Below the pieces are notes generated by a model. It saw nothing but the letters and a program-made list of their open reading frames with translations. It was not told where the DNA came from and made no database searches. A stretch of DNA of 64,000 bases from Clostridiales bacterium (lineage in GTDB: Bacteria; Bacillota; Clostridia; Oscillospirales; Acutalibacteraceae), in contig JAIKWV010000020.1 of NCBI GenBank assembly GCA_024684435.1, forward strand, positions 1-64,000, read 5' to 3'. Below, one piece after another: positions 1-8,091 of this stretch (its first letter is position 1; every line of letters starts with the position of its first letter). The position numbers and the translations under genes were made by a program.

Positions 1-131
1 CCTGCAGGAGTTCACGAATCTTTGCTCGGCGTGCCTGCTCCTCAGGACTTCTGTTCTTTCTGCTGCTCATAATTAAACCTCCAATTTGGTGCTCCTATTT
101 TACACCATTTTGGAGGTTTACACAAATTTTG
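1..131 (-). mobile_element. End of an IS256-family-like insertion sequence (5' end of transposase)
   Basis: A minus-strand reading frame begins with ATG at 70 and runs off the left edge of the window. Its 23 visible residues (MSSRKNRSPEEQARRAKIRE and three more) look like the N-terminus of IS256-family transposases of Clostridia. A GGAGG ribosome binding site lies 8 to 13 bases before the ATG. The bases from about 90 to 125, read on the minus strand, begin GTGTAAACCTCCAAAATGG and are the likely terminal inverted repeat. The host gene resumes right after this, at about 131. The family call rests on recognition of a short N-terminus, and the other end of the element is outside the window. Confidence 0.65.
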
Positions 132-349
132 GGATGGTCTCCAATCAAGGGGCATTCGCAAATGATGAGGTTAGCCTTGATGTTTTGGCGAATATTGTTT
201 CTCTTTGCTGCACATGCCATAGACTTTTGCACTATGGACATGAAAAAAATAAAAAGCCTTTATTAAAAATACTCTATGATAAAAGGAAAGAAGAGCTGTT
301 CTCTGCGGGTATAGATATTGATCTTAAAGAACTGTGGGAACTCTACTAA
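131..349 (+). pseudogene. C-terminal remnant of an HNH endonuclease, interrupted by the IS element
   Basis: The frame ending at 349 encodes about 72 residues that resemble the C-terminal part of HNH endonucleases of the restriction type: a segment with SLDVLANIVSLC, then C-x2-C-H and the HYG motif, then a charged helix ending in KELWELY. The upstream half of the HNH fold (the HH-L-I-P stretch and everything before it) is missing. In its place, up to about 130, is the end of the IS element. No ribosome binding site or sensible start is left, so this is a broken gene. It belongs to the same AT-rich accessory patch as the neighbouring Abi gene, which suggests a former defence locus. Confidence 0.7.
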
Positions 350-416
350 TATTTATAATCATACTTTCTTTGATGTTACTCTTATTTAAAAAATTTGTGT
401 TTTTTCAAAAAAAGTG

Positions 417-445
417 TTGCATTTTCGAAACATTTTGAGTATAAT
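417..445 (+). promoter_or_regulatory. Sigma-A promoter of the Abi-associated RNA
   Basis: The -35 box TTGCAT (417-422) and the -10 box TATAAT (440-445) are separated by exactly 17 bases. The predicted transcription start at about 451-453 lies immediately before a compact GC-rich hairpin and not before a ribosome binding site, so the first product of this promoter is a structured RNA. Confidence 0.8.
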
Positions 446-450
446 ACAAA

Positions 451-505
451 TGATAAGACCGCCCGCACCTCTCAACGATGTGTCCCAGTGGCGGGTATTT
501 TTTTG
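451..505 (+). ncRNA. Small structured RNA upstream of an Abi gene (abiF-RNA type)
   Basis: The expected transcript is about 55 bases. CCCGC at 462-466 pairs with GCGGG at 491-495, and seven T residues follow at 498-504, so the RNA ends in an intrinsic terminator. The 24-base loop holds CAACGATGTGTCCCAG, which is available for a second pairing or a pseudoknot. Short RNAs of this kind just upstream of Abi_2/AbiF genes are a described class (abiF RNA motif in Rfam). The assignment here is by position, size and my recognition of the motif, not by a covariance search. Some read-through must reach the Abi gene that starts 16 bases after the T-run. Confidence 0.7.
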
Positions 506-520
506 TGGGGTAAAAATAAT

Positions 521-1411
521 ATGGAAGTGAAAAAGCCAACAACGGTTGATGAACAACTACAAAAATTGAAAGATCGCGGGTGTATTATTGCTGATGAAAC
601 ATTTGCAAAAAGAAAACTTCAGCAAATAAACTACTACCGCCTTACTGCATATTTTCTTCCTTTTAGAGTCGGTAATGATAAGTATAAAGAAGGAACAAGC
701 TTTGATACTGTTTATCGAATATATGAATTCGATCGTAAACTCCGAATTTTGATTTTTGGGGCAGTAGAAGAAGTGGAGTTAATGCTTCGGACGCAACTTT
801 CATATTATCATGGATTAAAATACGGTGCGTTGGGATATATGGATGCTGAAAACTTCAATAATTGGCACAATGTTGAACGTTTTGAAGAACACATACAAAA
901 GGCGATAGATCAGAATCAGGAACAGCCTTTTGTTAAGCACCATATCGAAAAATACAACTCTCAATTCCCAATTTGGGTTATTATTGAACTGTTTACGATG
1001 GGGGAACTTTCTTTTTTCTTTTCTGATATGCTAAAAGCTGACAAAAAGAAAATAGCCAAAACGCTGTTTGGAACAACCGACCGAAATGTAAGCAGTTGGC
1101 TGCTTTGTTTAACGAATCTGCGAAATTACTGCGCACATTATACAAGGCTATATTATACGAAGTTCGGTACTGTTCCAGCAACACCAAACGGTTTTTCCTA
1201 TACTCTGCATGATCGAATTTTTGACTATTTGCTTGTCTTGAAATTTTTATATCCTGATTTTGAGATGTGGAACAATATCTTTCTAACTCATTTAAAATCG
1301 TTGATCGAAGAGTATAGCAGTGTTATTGAAATGGAACATATCGGGTTTCCTGAAAATTGGGAAGATCTACTCAAATACAGCGCAAAGTTAGAACTCAACA
1401 CACGGCGGTAA
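521..1411 (+). CDS. Abi family (AbiD/AbiF-like, Abi_2) protein with HEPN-type motif
   Basis: This 296-residue protein matches the Abi_2 family of phage abortive infection proteins. It has the typical start MEVKKPTTVDEQLQKL, the INYYRLTAYFLPFR block, a YEFDRKLR block, and the C-terminal R-N-Y-C-A-H motif (R201 to H206), an R-x4-H pattern as in HEPN ribonucleases. ATG 521 is chosen because it follows the upstream RNA and gives the family's usual N-terminus; a reading frame opening at 395 would translate through the RNA and its promoter. The gene is clearly more AT-rich than its chromosomal neighbours, which points to transfer. Known AbiD/AbiF proteins block phage growth; whether this one is an RNA-controlled toxin is inference. 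Confidence 0.85.
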   Translation: MEVKKPTTVDEQLQKLKDRGCIIADETFAKRKLQQINYYRLTAYFLPFRVGNDKYKEGTSFDTVYRIYEFDRKLRILIFGAVEEVELMLRTQLSYYHGLKYGALGYMDAENFNNWHNVERFEEHIQKAIDQNQEQPFVKHHIEKYNSQFPIWVIIELFTMGELSFFFSDMLKADKKKIAKTLFGTTDRNVSSWLLCLTNLRNYCAHYTRLYYTKFGTVPATPNGFSYTLHDRIFDYLLVLKFLYPDFEMWNNIFLTHLKSLIEEYSSVIEMEHIGFPENWEDLLKYSAKLELNTRR

Positions 1412-1703
1412 CTCCATCAACTAAATGATGTTTTATTTTATGTAGAAAAATCCATTACATGTCTTTTTCCTTGCCCTATTTCACCCTAAGACATTTCCAC
1501 ACAAAATCAACCGCCTCGATGGTCACTCCACCGGGGCGGTTTAATAATACAATGGGTGTGGGCGCAGCCCAACGACCCTTGCCTTCCCTTCAATGGGAAG
1601 CCGGGAATAGAGTTTGCTTTACAAAAGTAAGACGATTATTAGAACAATTATGCTGTGATGAACAATTCTACAAAAATTCGTGAAAAGCTTTTTATCTGCA
1701 ACA
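1412..1703. other. Intergenic region with a GC-rich hairpin after the Abi gene
   Basis: I see no convincing gene here. AACCGCC (1509-1515) pairs with GGCGGTT (1535-1541) around a loop containing CGATGGTCACTCCACC. The T-run after it is weak (TTTAATAAT). The hairpin may terminate the Abi transcript. Its loop resembles that of the RNA upstream of the Abi gene (both have CGATG followed by a C-rich stretch). The remainder up to 1703 contains a short open frame with no ribosome binding site. Confidence 0.45.
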
Positions 1704-2519
1704 TCACATATTCCTGTCCATGTAAGTTTTATAGTGAGCGAACACGATGCCCGGCTCCTGGAGGTCGGGCTGCCAGCGCTTTACCCATTCAAGGGAAATA
1801 AAGCCCTTGTAGTCAAGCTTCTTTAGCTCGTTTATAGCGTCAATTACAGGGATGCTTCCCTTGCCCATCATGCAGTAGGTTATTACTCCGTCGTTCACCT
1901 TTGAGTCCTTGATATGAACGTGCTTTATGAGTTTGCCAAGCTTTTCGGCGGTATAATCGGGCTTTTCTTCACCGAAGACGACGGTGTGATGCACGTCCCA
2001 AAGCACGCCGCAGTTTTTCGCTCCAGCGGCGTCAAGGAATTTGAGAATTTCATCACTGCTTGAAAGATCGCCGTTTGTTTCAATGAGGGGGGTGACGTTG
2101 AACAGCTCGCCGTATTCACACAGGGCATAATAGAGTTTCGCACCCAGCTCAAAATTGCCTTCGCTCTTCTGGGGTTTGCCCGTACCCATAACGCGGATGT
2201 AAGGCACGCCAAGGGCGTTCGCAAGGTTTATATACGCGCAGGCCTCCACAAAGGCGGCTTGTGCTTTTTCTTTGTCGGGATCGGCAAGGGTGGCCCCTGA
2301 GGTAAGTATGGGTATCTCAAGACCCAGATCCGCAAGCCTTTTCAGGGTCTTTTCTCTGTTTTCAGGTGAAAATTCGGAGATCCTCGGCGCGAACATTTCC
2401 GAGCCCAGACCCCTGATCTCTATACCGTTAAAACCTAAATCCTTTGATATGGATACGACCTCGCCGAAATTCCAGCGGGGACAGCCGAGAGTTGAAAATG
2501 ATAGTTTCAAATCAAACAC
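1704..2519 (-). CDS. Sugar phosphate isomerase/epimerase, xylose isomerase-like TIM barrel
   Basis: This protein of about 271 residues has the fold of the AP endonuclease 2/xylose isomerase-like superfamily. It starts with the LSFSTLGCPRW signature, then GFNGIEIRGLG, and has the metal-binding residues expected for the family: E and N in PLIETNGDLSS, D and H in LWDVHHTV, and H-x-H in KHVHIKDS. The C-terminal FISLEWVKRW supplies the last conserved Glu. Members isomerise or epimerise sugars or inositol derivatives; the substrate cannot be read from the sequence. The start may be GTG 2519 or TTG 2510, which gives the more typical MKLSFSTLGC. It is the last gene of a minus-strand row, 15 bases after the acyl-CoA synthetase. 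Confidence 0.8.
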   Translation of the reverse strand: MFDLKLSFSTLGCPRWNFGEVVSISKDLGFNGIEIRGLGSEMFAPRISEFSPENREKTLKRLADLGLEIPILTSGATLADPDKEKAQAAFVEACAYINLANALGVPYIRVMGTGKPQKSEGNFELGAKLYYALCEYGELFNVTPLIETNGDLSSSDEILKFLDAAGAKNCGVLWDVHHTVVFGEEKPDYTAEKLGKLIKHVHIKDSKVNDGVITYCMMGKGSIPVIDAINELKKLDYKGFISLEWVKRWQPDLQEPGIVFAHYKTYMDRNM

Positions 2520-2534
2520 AACCTTTCGTAATAT

Positions 2535-4202
2535 TTAAGCGGTCTCGATATCTTTGGCGGCGTGCAGTTCATATTTGTCAACTGCCATTTCACGCAGAAC
2601 GACCTTCTGTATCTTGCCGCTGGGAGTCATTGGAAATTCATCCATGAACCAGACAAAACGGGGGATCTTGAAGAAAGCGACCTCGTGCTTGTAGTATTCC
2701 TTGACCTCTTCCTCGGTGAGGGTCTCGCCCTCTCTGACGATAACGCAGGCGCAGATCTCCTCGCCGTATTTTTTGCTGGGTACGCCGATGACCTGAACGT
2801 CCTTGACCTTGGGATGACGGTACAGGCATTCCTCCAGTTCCTTGGGATAGATGTTTTCGCCGCCCCTGATTATCATATCCTTGAGTCTGCCGGTGACTTT
2901 GTAGTAGCCGTTTTCGTCGCAGACCGCCAGATCTCCGAAGTGCAGCCAGCCGTCCTCATCAATAGCCTGAGCCGTTGCCTCGGGCATTTTGTAGTAGCCT
3001 TTCATGGTGTTGTATCCGCGTGAACAAAATTCACCTATTTCGCCGGCGGGCAGATCCTCACCGGTCTGGGGATCGACGATCTTACACTCAACGCCGGGGA
3101 AGGCCTTACCCACAGTGGTGCACCTGATCTCGGTGGAATCCTCTGTGGTGGTCATTGTACAGCCGGGGGAGGCCTCGGTCTGGCCGAAGACTATAACGAT
3201 ATCCGTCATATGCATCTTTTCCACCACGTCCTGCATGGTCTTGATGGGACAGGGGGAACCCGCCATGATGCCTGTACGCATATTTGAAAAATCGTATTTG
3301 TCAAAATCCGGGTGTTCCAGCATTGCTATGAACATGGTGGGCACTCCATGGACCGCGGTGCATTTTTCGTTTACAAGGGCGTCCATGACCTTCTGCGCCT
3401 TGAACATATCAATGGGCACAAACGCGGTGCCGTGGGTTATGCAGGACATAAGGGCAAGCACCATGCCGAAGCAATGGAAGAAGGGCACGGTTATGCAGAG
3501 CTTATCCTTGTGGGTAAAGCCCATGCCGTCGCCGATGGTGACGCCGTTGTTGAGAATGCTGTAATGTGTGAGCATTACGCCCTTGGGGTAACCTGTTGTG
3601 CCGGAGGTGTACTGAATGTTTACTATCTCGTCTTTTTTGCAGCTGTCCCTTATGGGTATGTAATCCTCCACGGGGAAGCTTTCCGCCAGGGTGTAGAGGT
3701 CATCCCATTTCACCATGCCTGCCGGGCACTCTTCGTCTCCGGCGTATATTACAGCCTTGAGGCAGGGAAAAGCCGGGCAGTCAAGTTTGCCGGGCTCGCT
3801 GTCCTTAAGCTCGGGACAGAGCTCGTTGATGATGTCGATATAGCTGGTGCCCTTGTAGCCGTCGATGAGTACTATGGCGTTTGTATCGGACTGACGCATC
3901 TGATATTCAAGTTCAAAATGCTTGTAACTGGTGTTTACGGTCACAAGAACGCCGCCCATCTTTGCGCTGCCGAAAAAGGTCAGCAGCCAGGCGGGAACAT
4001 TGGTAGCCCATATGGAAATGTGGTCGCCCTTTTTCAGACCGAGGGCGAGAAATCCTCGTGCAATTACTTCACATTCTTCGTTGAATTCTTTCCATGTGCG
4101 GCAGTAATCCCGGTCGGTGTAATTTATCATGTTGTCGTCCGGGTACTTCTCAGCCATAAGCGCCAGCTGTTCACCTAATGTGAGATCGGTAAATTTTTGC
4201 AT
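2535..4202 (-). CDS. Acyl-CoA synthetase (AMP-binding, fatty acid:CoA ligase family)
   Basis: This 555-residue member of the ANL superfamily activates a carboxylic acid with ATP and transfers it to CoA. The motifs are intact: the P-loop-like YTSGTTGYPKGVMLTH, the FGQTEASPG motif, GDLAVCDENGYYKVTGR with RLKDMIIRGGENIYPKE (the hinge), and PSGKIQKVVLRE with the catalytic Lys near the C-terminus. Length and motif spacing fit medium/long-chain acyl-CoA synthetases. AAAGGA lies 10 bases before the ATG. It follows smc by 34 bases on the same strand; no fatty acid degradation genes are nearby, so the acid is unknown. Confidence 0.88.
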   Translation of the reverse strand: MQKFTDLTLGEQLALMAEKYPDDNMINYTDRDYCRTWKEFNEECEVIARGFLALGLKKGDHISIWATNVPAWLLTFFGSAKMGGVLVTVNTSYKHFELEYQMRQSDTNAIVLIDGYKGTSYIDIINELCPELKDSEPGKLDCPAFPCLKAVIYAGDEECPAGMVKWDDLYTLAESFPVEDYIPIRDSCKKDEIVNIQYTSGTTGYPKGVMLTHYSILNNGVTIGDGMGFTHKDKLCITVPFFHCFGMVLALMSCITHGTAFVPIDMFKAQKVMDALVNEKCTAVHGVPTMFIAMLEHPDFDKYDFSNMRTGIMAGSPCPIKTMQDVVEKMHMTDIVIVFGQTEASPGCTMTTTEDSTEIRCTTVGKAFPGVECKIVDPQTGEDLPAGEIGEFCSRGYNTMKGYYKMPEATAQAIDEDGWLHFGDLAVCDENGYYKVTGRLKDMIIRGGENIYPKELEECLYRHPKVKDVQVIGVPSKKYGEEICACVIVREGETLTEEEVKEYYKHEVAFFKIPRFVWFMDEFPMTPSGKIQKVVLREMAVDKYELHAAKDIETA

Positions 4203-4236
4203 ATAATATCATTCCTTTCTATTAGGAAATAGAGTG

Positions 4237-7200
4237 TTATGAGAGTCCCAGTTTTTTTGCCATCTCGGCGGTCTTGAGCTCAAGCAGCTTTGAAACGCCT
4301 TCCTCCTGCATGGTGATGCCGTAAAGCATGTCGGCCTCCTCCATGGTGCCCCGTCTGTGGGTGATGAGGATGAACTGGGTGTTCTTTGTCATTCTTCTGA
4401 CGTATTTTGCATACTTGGTAACGTTTATATCGTCAAGCGCCGCCTCGACCTCGTCAAAGATACAGAAGGGCGCCGGCTTGACTTTTAGGATAGCGAACAG
4501 CAGGGCGATAGCGGAAAGTCCCTTTTCACCGCCGGAGAGCAGGTCTATGTTCTGGACGTTCTTGCCCGGAGGCTGTACCTTGATCTCAATGTTGCTTTCC
4601 AGCACGTCAAGGGGATTTTCCAGAATGAGCTCCGCCTTACCGCCGTCGAACAGCTCCGCAAATGTCTCTGAAAAATAGGAATTCATCTTTGCAAACTGTT
4701 CCCTGAACCGCTCCGACATCTTGCCGGTGAGCTCCGTTATGAGCTTGATGAGTTCCTCTTTTGATTCCTCGATGTCCTTTACCTGGCAGTTCATATATTC
4801 GTAGCGTTCGGAGACTTCCTTGTATTCTTCAATGGCTCCCACGTTCACGCTGCCAAGAGCTCTGATCTTTCCTTTTATTTCATTCAGTGTGCGCTGTGAA
4901 AGCTGAACGTCCTCGATAACTATGCCCAGCTCCTCCGCCTCACGCAGGGTCAGCTGATACTCGTCATAGAGCTTGTTCTGCGCGTTTTCCAGCTCTTTTT
5001 CAAAGGCGGCTTTGCGTTCCTCAAGCCTTGCCAGCTCGCCGCCCAGCTTTTCCTTTTCCTCAAGCTTTTCCTTTTCGGACGTCCTGAGAACGGTGGTATC
5101 GCCTTCCACCTTCGTTCTTTCTGCAACAAGCTGCTCAACGTTTTCTCGGGAAACGCGGCTCTGTTCTCTGAGCGCCGCCGCCTGCTCGGTCATGAGCCTG
5201 ATCTTTTCGGCTATGAGCTCGTTGCTCCTGTTTATTGCTTCGATCTCTTCGTTCAGCTCTCCTACGCGGCCTTCGTGACTTGCGCGGCGCTGTTTGAGAG
5301 ACGCGATGCTTTCCTCTTTTGATTCGATATCCTTTTTGGCGGCAAGTATTTCGAGATTGATCTTTGATTCCAGTTCATTGAGCTCTTCACGTTTTGCTTC
5401 AAGCAGCTGACGGCTCTTGCCCAGCTGTTCAAGCTCCGCGTTTACTTCGTCTATTTTGCCGTTCAATACGTCTATTTCTTTGTTCAATGTCTGACAGGAG
5501 ACGTCCATCTCCTTGATACGGGTCTGGGATTTGACCTTCTCGTTTTCCAGATCTGCAAGAGCGGCGACGGCGGTCTCAAGCTTGCCCTCGATCATATCCA
5601 GCTCGCTCTCCCTGCGTATGACCTCCTCCTGCGCCTTTGCAAGATCTGCTCCCGCTCCGTCAAGCTCCGCCTCCGCCGCGGCAAGCTCCGCGGTGATCTC
5701 CTTTACGCTTTCCTGTTTGTCGTCAAATTCTTTCTGAAGTTTCTTTACGGAGTTTTCGAGTTTTTCGATCTCATTGGCACGGCTCAGAAAACCGGAGCCC
5801 TGTCCCCGGGAACCGCCGGTCATGGAACCGCCGGCGTTGATTACCTGACCGTCAAGGGTCACTATCTTTACCCGATATGAATATTTTTTTGCCATGGCTA
5901 TGGCGCTGTCGATGTCCTCGGCGACCACCGTCCTGCACAGCTGTGAGCGGATTATTTCCGTGTATTTAGGATCAAATTCAAGTATTTCGTCCGCCATTGC
6001 AACATAGCCCGCGCATTCGTCCAGACCGGTCTCCGTAAAGTCCTTGGCGGTAACGGAGGTTATGGGCAGGAAGGTCGCTCTGCCGGCTCGGGTCTCTTTC
6101 AGGAACGCAATGGCGCGTTTTGCGTCGTTTTCATTGTCTGTCACTATGTGCTGTATCGCCGCGCCGAGAGCGGTCTCCACGGCGACGGCATATTTTTCTT
6201 TTACCGTAATAAGCTGAGAAAGGGGACCGTGTATTCCACGAAGGATCCCTCTGCCCGCCTCGCGCATGACTGCGCGGACGCTGCCGGAATAGCCCTCCAT
6301 GTTCTTCTCAAGATCATCCAGCATTTTTATCCTTGCCTTGCTCTTCTGGATGTTAAGGTTCAGCGCGTCGGATTCTCTGCGAAGCTTTTCCGCCTTTTCA
6401 CGCTTGAGCTCCGCTTTGAGCTGGTATCCTGACATGGAGTTTTGAATGGACTGTAAGTTTTCCTTTGCGGCGTTCAGTTCACTGCCGCAGTTGTCCCTCT
6501 GCGCCTTCATGTCATCCACCACGCCGCTTCTTGTGGACAGCACGGTGTCTATGTTGCCAATACGCGTTTTCAGCTCGTCGATAGCCGATACCGCCGTGGA
6601 AAGGGCGATCCTTTTATCTGACAGCTCCGTGGTAAACTCCGCCAGGGTCTGGGAAACTTCGGAGACCTTGTCCGCGTTTTCGGAGTTTTCCTTCTTTGCG
6701 CCGCTTATGCTTGCCAGCGCGCTGTCAAGCTCTTCTGTCTTCTGTTTGATGACCTCGATGATGGAGCTTATTTCATCCGAAAGCTCCTTTATCTGCTCGT
6801 CGATGTGCTGCTCGGTATCTTCCGCCTGATTTACGTCAGACAGAAGGCGTTCTATATAATCTTTATTGTGAGAAACGGTGTTGTTTTCAACGGCTATCTC
6901 GCCGTCTATCTTTACCGCCTGCTCCTCAAGATTTGAAGAGCTTTGACGGACGTTTTCTATTTCCGCGGTAATGCTCTGCCCACGGGCTATGAGAGACTCT
7001 ATCTCTTCGCTTATCTGTGCCAGCTTACTGCCTGTTTCCTCATATTGTGCTGAGGTCAGGGTGAGCTTGTGATCCTGATCCCGGATGCTGTTCTTTGCCT
7101 TGTCCACAGTGTACAGACAAAGTCCTACTTCCAGCTCCTTTTTCTCCTTGGCAAGCACTATGAATTTCTGAGCCTTTTCGCTCTGTATGCGCAGGGGCTC

Positions 7201-7809
7201 AACGCGCCCCTCCAGCTCGGAGAGTATATCGCGGAGCCTGACAAGATTTTCCTCCGCCTGAGCAAGCTTTGTGTTGGCGTTGTTGCGGCGGTACCTGTAC
7301 TGAGATATGCCGGCGGCCTCCTCCAGCATTTCACGGCGCTGCGCCGATTTTGAGGAGATCAGGTCGGCGATACGACCCTGGCTTACCATTGAATACCCGT
7401 CCCTGCCAAGACCGGTGTCCATGAACAGTTCATTGACGTCCCTGAGCCTTGTCAGTTCTCCGTTTATCAGGTATTCGCTTTCTCCGGAGCGGTAATAGCG
7501 GCGGGTGACGGACACTTCGTCCCTGTCGCACCGTACCAGAGTCCTGTCCCTGTTGTCCAGCCGCAGGGTGACCTCGGCAAAGCCCTGCGCTTTACGTACG
7601 CCGGTACCGCTGAAGATAACGTCCTCCATTCGGGAGCCTCTCAGACTTTTGCTTGACTGTTCGCCAAGCACCCAGCGCACTGCGTCGGCTATGTTGCTTT
7701 TGCCGGAGCCGTTGGGACCCACAACTGAGGTTATGCCGCTGCCAAATTCAAAAACGGTTTTGTCCGGGAAAGATTTAAAGCCTTGTAATTCAAGAGATTT
7801 AAGTATCAT
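4237..7809 (-). CDS. smc: Chromosome segregation protein SMC
   Basis: SMC is the ATPase of bacterial condensin, which compacts and separates sister chromosomes together with ScpA and ScpB. The 1190-residue protein has the expected order: Walker A GPNGSGKS at residues 31-38, a long coiled coil, a hinge around residues 510-670 containing GYSGSVRAVM and GGSMTGGS, a second coiled coil, the signature LLSGGEKGLSAIALL and Walker B CIFDEVEAALDD. The start ATG 7809 is chosen because it gives the conserved MILKSLELQGFKSF and has AAGGATG before it; an in-frame extension to 7845 adds only 12 unconserved residues. rnc and ftsY, often next to smc, are not present here, nor are scpA and scpB. Confidence 0.97.
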   Translation of the reverse strand: MILKSLELQGFKSFPDKTVFEFGSGITSVVGPNGSGKSNIADAVRWVLGEQSSKSLRGSRMEDVIFSGTGVRKAQGFAEVTLRLDNRDRTLVRCDRDEVSVTRRYYRSGESEYLINGELTRLRDVNELFMDTGLGRDGYSMVSQGRIADLISSKSAQRREMLEEAAGISQYRYRRNNANTKLAQAEENLVRLRDILSELEGRVEPLRIQSEKAQKFIVLAKEKKELEVGLCLYTVDKAKNSIRDQDHKLTLTSAQYEETGSKLAQISEEIESLIARGQSITAEIENVRQSSSNLEEQAVKIDGEIAVENNTVSHNKDYIERLLSDVNQAEDTEQHIDEQIKELSDEISSIIEVIKQKTEELDSALASISGAKKENSENADKVSEVSQTLAEFTTELSDKRIALSTAVSAIDELKTRIGNIDTVLSTRSGVVDDMKAQRDNCGSELNAAKENLQSIQNSMSGYQLKAELKREKAEKLRRESDALNLNIQKSKARIKMLDDLEKNMEGYSGSVRAVMREAGRGILRGIHGPLSQLITVKEKYAVAVETALGAAIQHIVTDNENDAKRAIAFLKETRAGRATFLPITSVTAKDFTETGLDECAGYVAMADEILEFDPKYTEIIRSQLCRTVVAEDIDSAIAMAKKYSYRVKIVTLDGQVINAGGSMTGGSRGQGSGFLSRANEIEKLENSVKKLQKEFDDKQESVKEITAELAAAEAELDGAGADLAKAQEEVIRRESELDMIEGKLETAVAALADLENEKVKSQTRIKEMDVSCQTLNKEIDVLNGKIDEVNAELEQLGKSRQLLEAKREELNELESKINLEILAAKKDIESKEESIASLKQRRASHEGRVGELNEEIEAINRSNELIAEKIRLMTEQAAALREQSRVSRENVEQLVAERTKVEGDTTVLRTSEKEKLEEKEKLGGELARLEERKAAFEKELENAQNKLYDEYQLTLREAEELGIVIEDVQLSQRTLNEIKGKIRALGSVNVGAIEEYKEVSERYEYMNCQVKDIEESKEELIKLITELTGKMSERFREQFAKMNSYFSETFAELFDGGKAELILENPLDVLESNIEIKVQPPGKNVQNIDLLSGGEKGLSAIALLFAILKVKPAPFCIFDEVEAALDDINVTKYAKYVRRMTKNTQFILITHRRGTMEEADMLYGITMQEEGVSKLLELKTAEMAKKLGLS

Positions 7810-7989
7810 TGTTGATTCATCCTTAACGAAGAAAAAATCTGACATTTTATATATTAAGTTATTTTACTACATTTGGCAGGTAAAAAGCAACAGTTATTTT
7901 TAAAAATTTTTTCCTTAACTGAAAATATACCGCAACTCCCGTTCAGCGGGGCGCGAGACTAAAAAAATTTTACAATTTAAATTGTTTAC

Positions 7990-8019
7990 TTGACATAACA
8001 ATATAGAATTATATATAAT
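7990..8019 (+). promoter_or_regulatory. Promoter of the S8 protease gene
   Basis: TTGACA (7990-7995) and TATAAT (8014-8019) are spaced by 18 bases, about 72 bases before the protease start codon. Confidence 0.75.
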
Positions 8020-8091
8020 AAAAAAGTATAAGTGGACGACTGTGTATTTACGCGATACATAGTCATACACAAAAAGGAGGAGTATAGCCTT

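Noticed and set aside
86-349. An intact small gene starting at 86
   Set aside because: Its first 15 or so codons read the IS end and the rest is only the C-terminal third of an HNH domain. It is better explained as a broken gene.
395-520. N-terminal extension of the Abi protein to 395
   Set aside because: The extension translates through the promoter and the terminator hairpin of the small RNA, and family members start at the MEVKKPTT segment.
1459-1683. A 74-codon open frame after the Abi gene
   Set aside because: It runs through the hairpin at 1509-1541, lacks a ribosome binding site and has no protein-like pattern.
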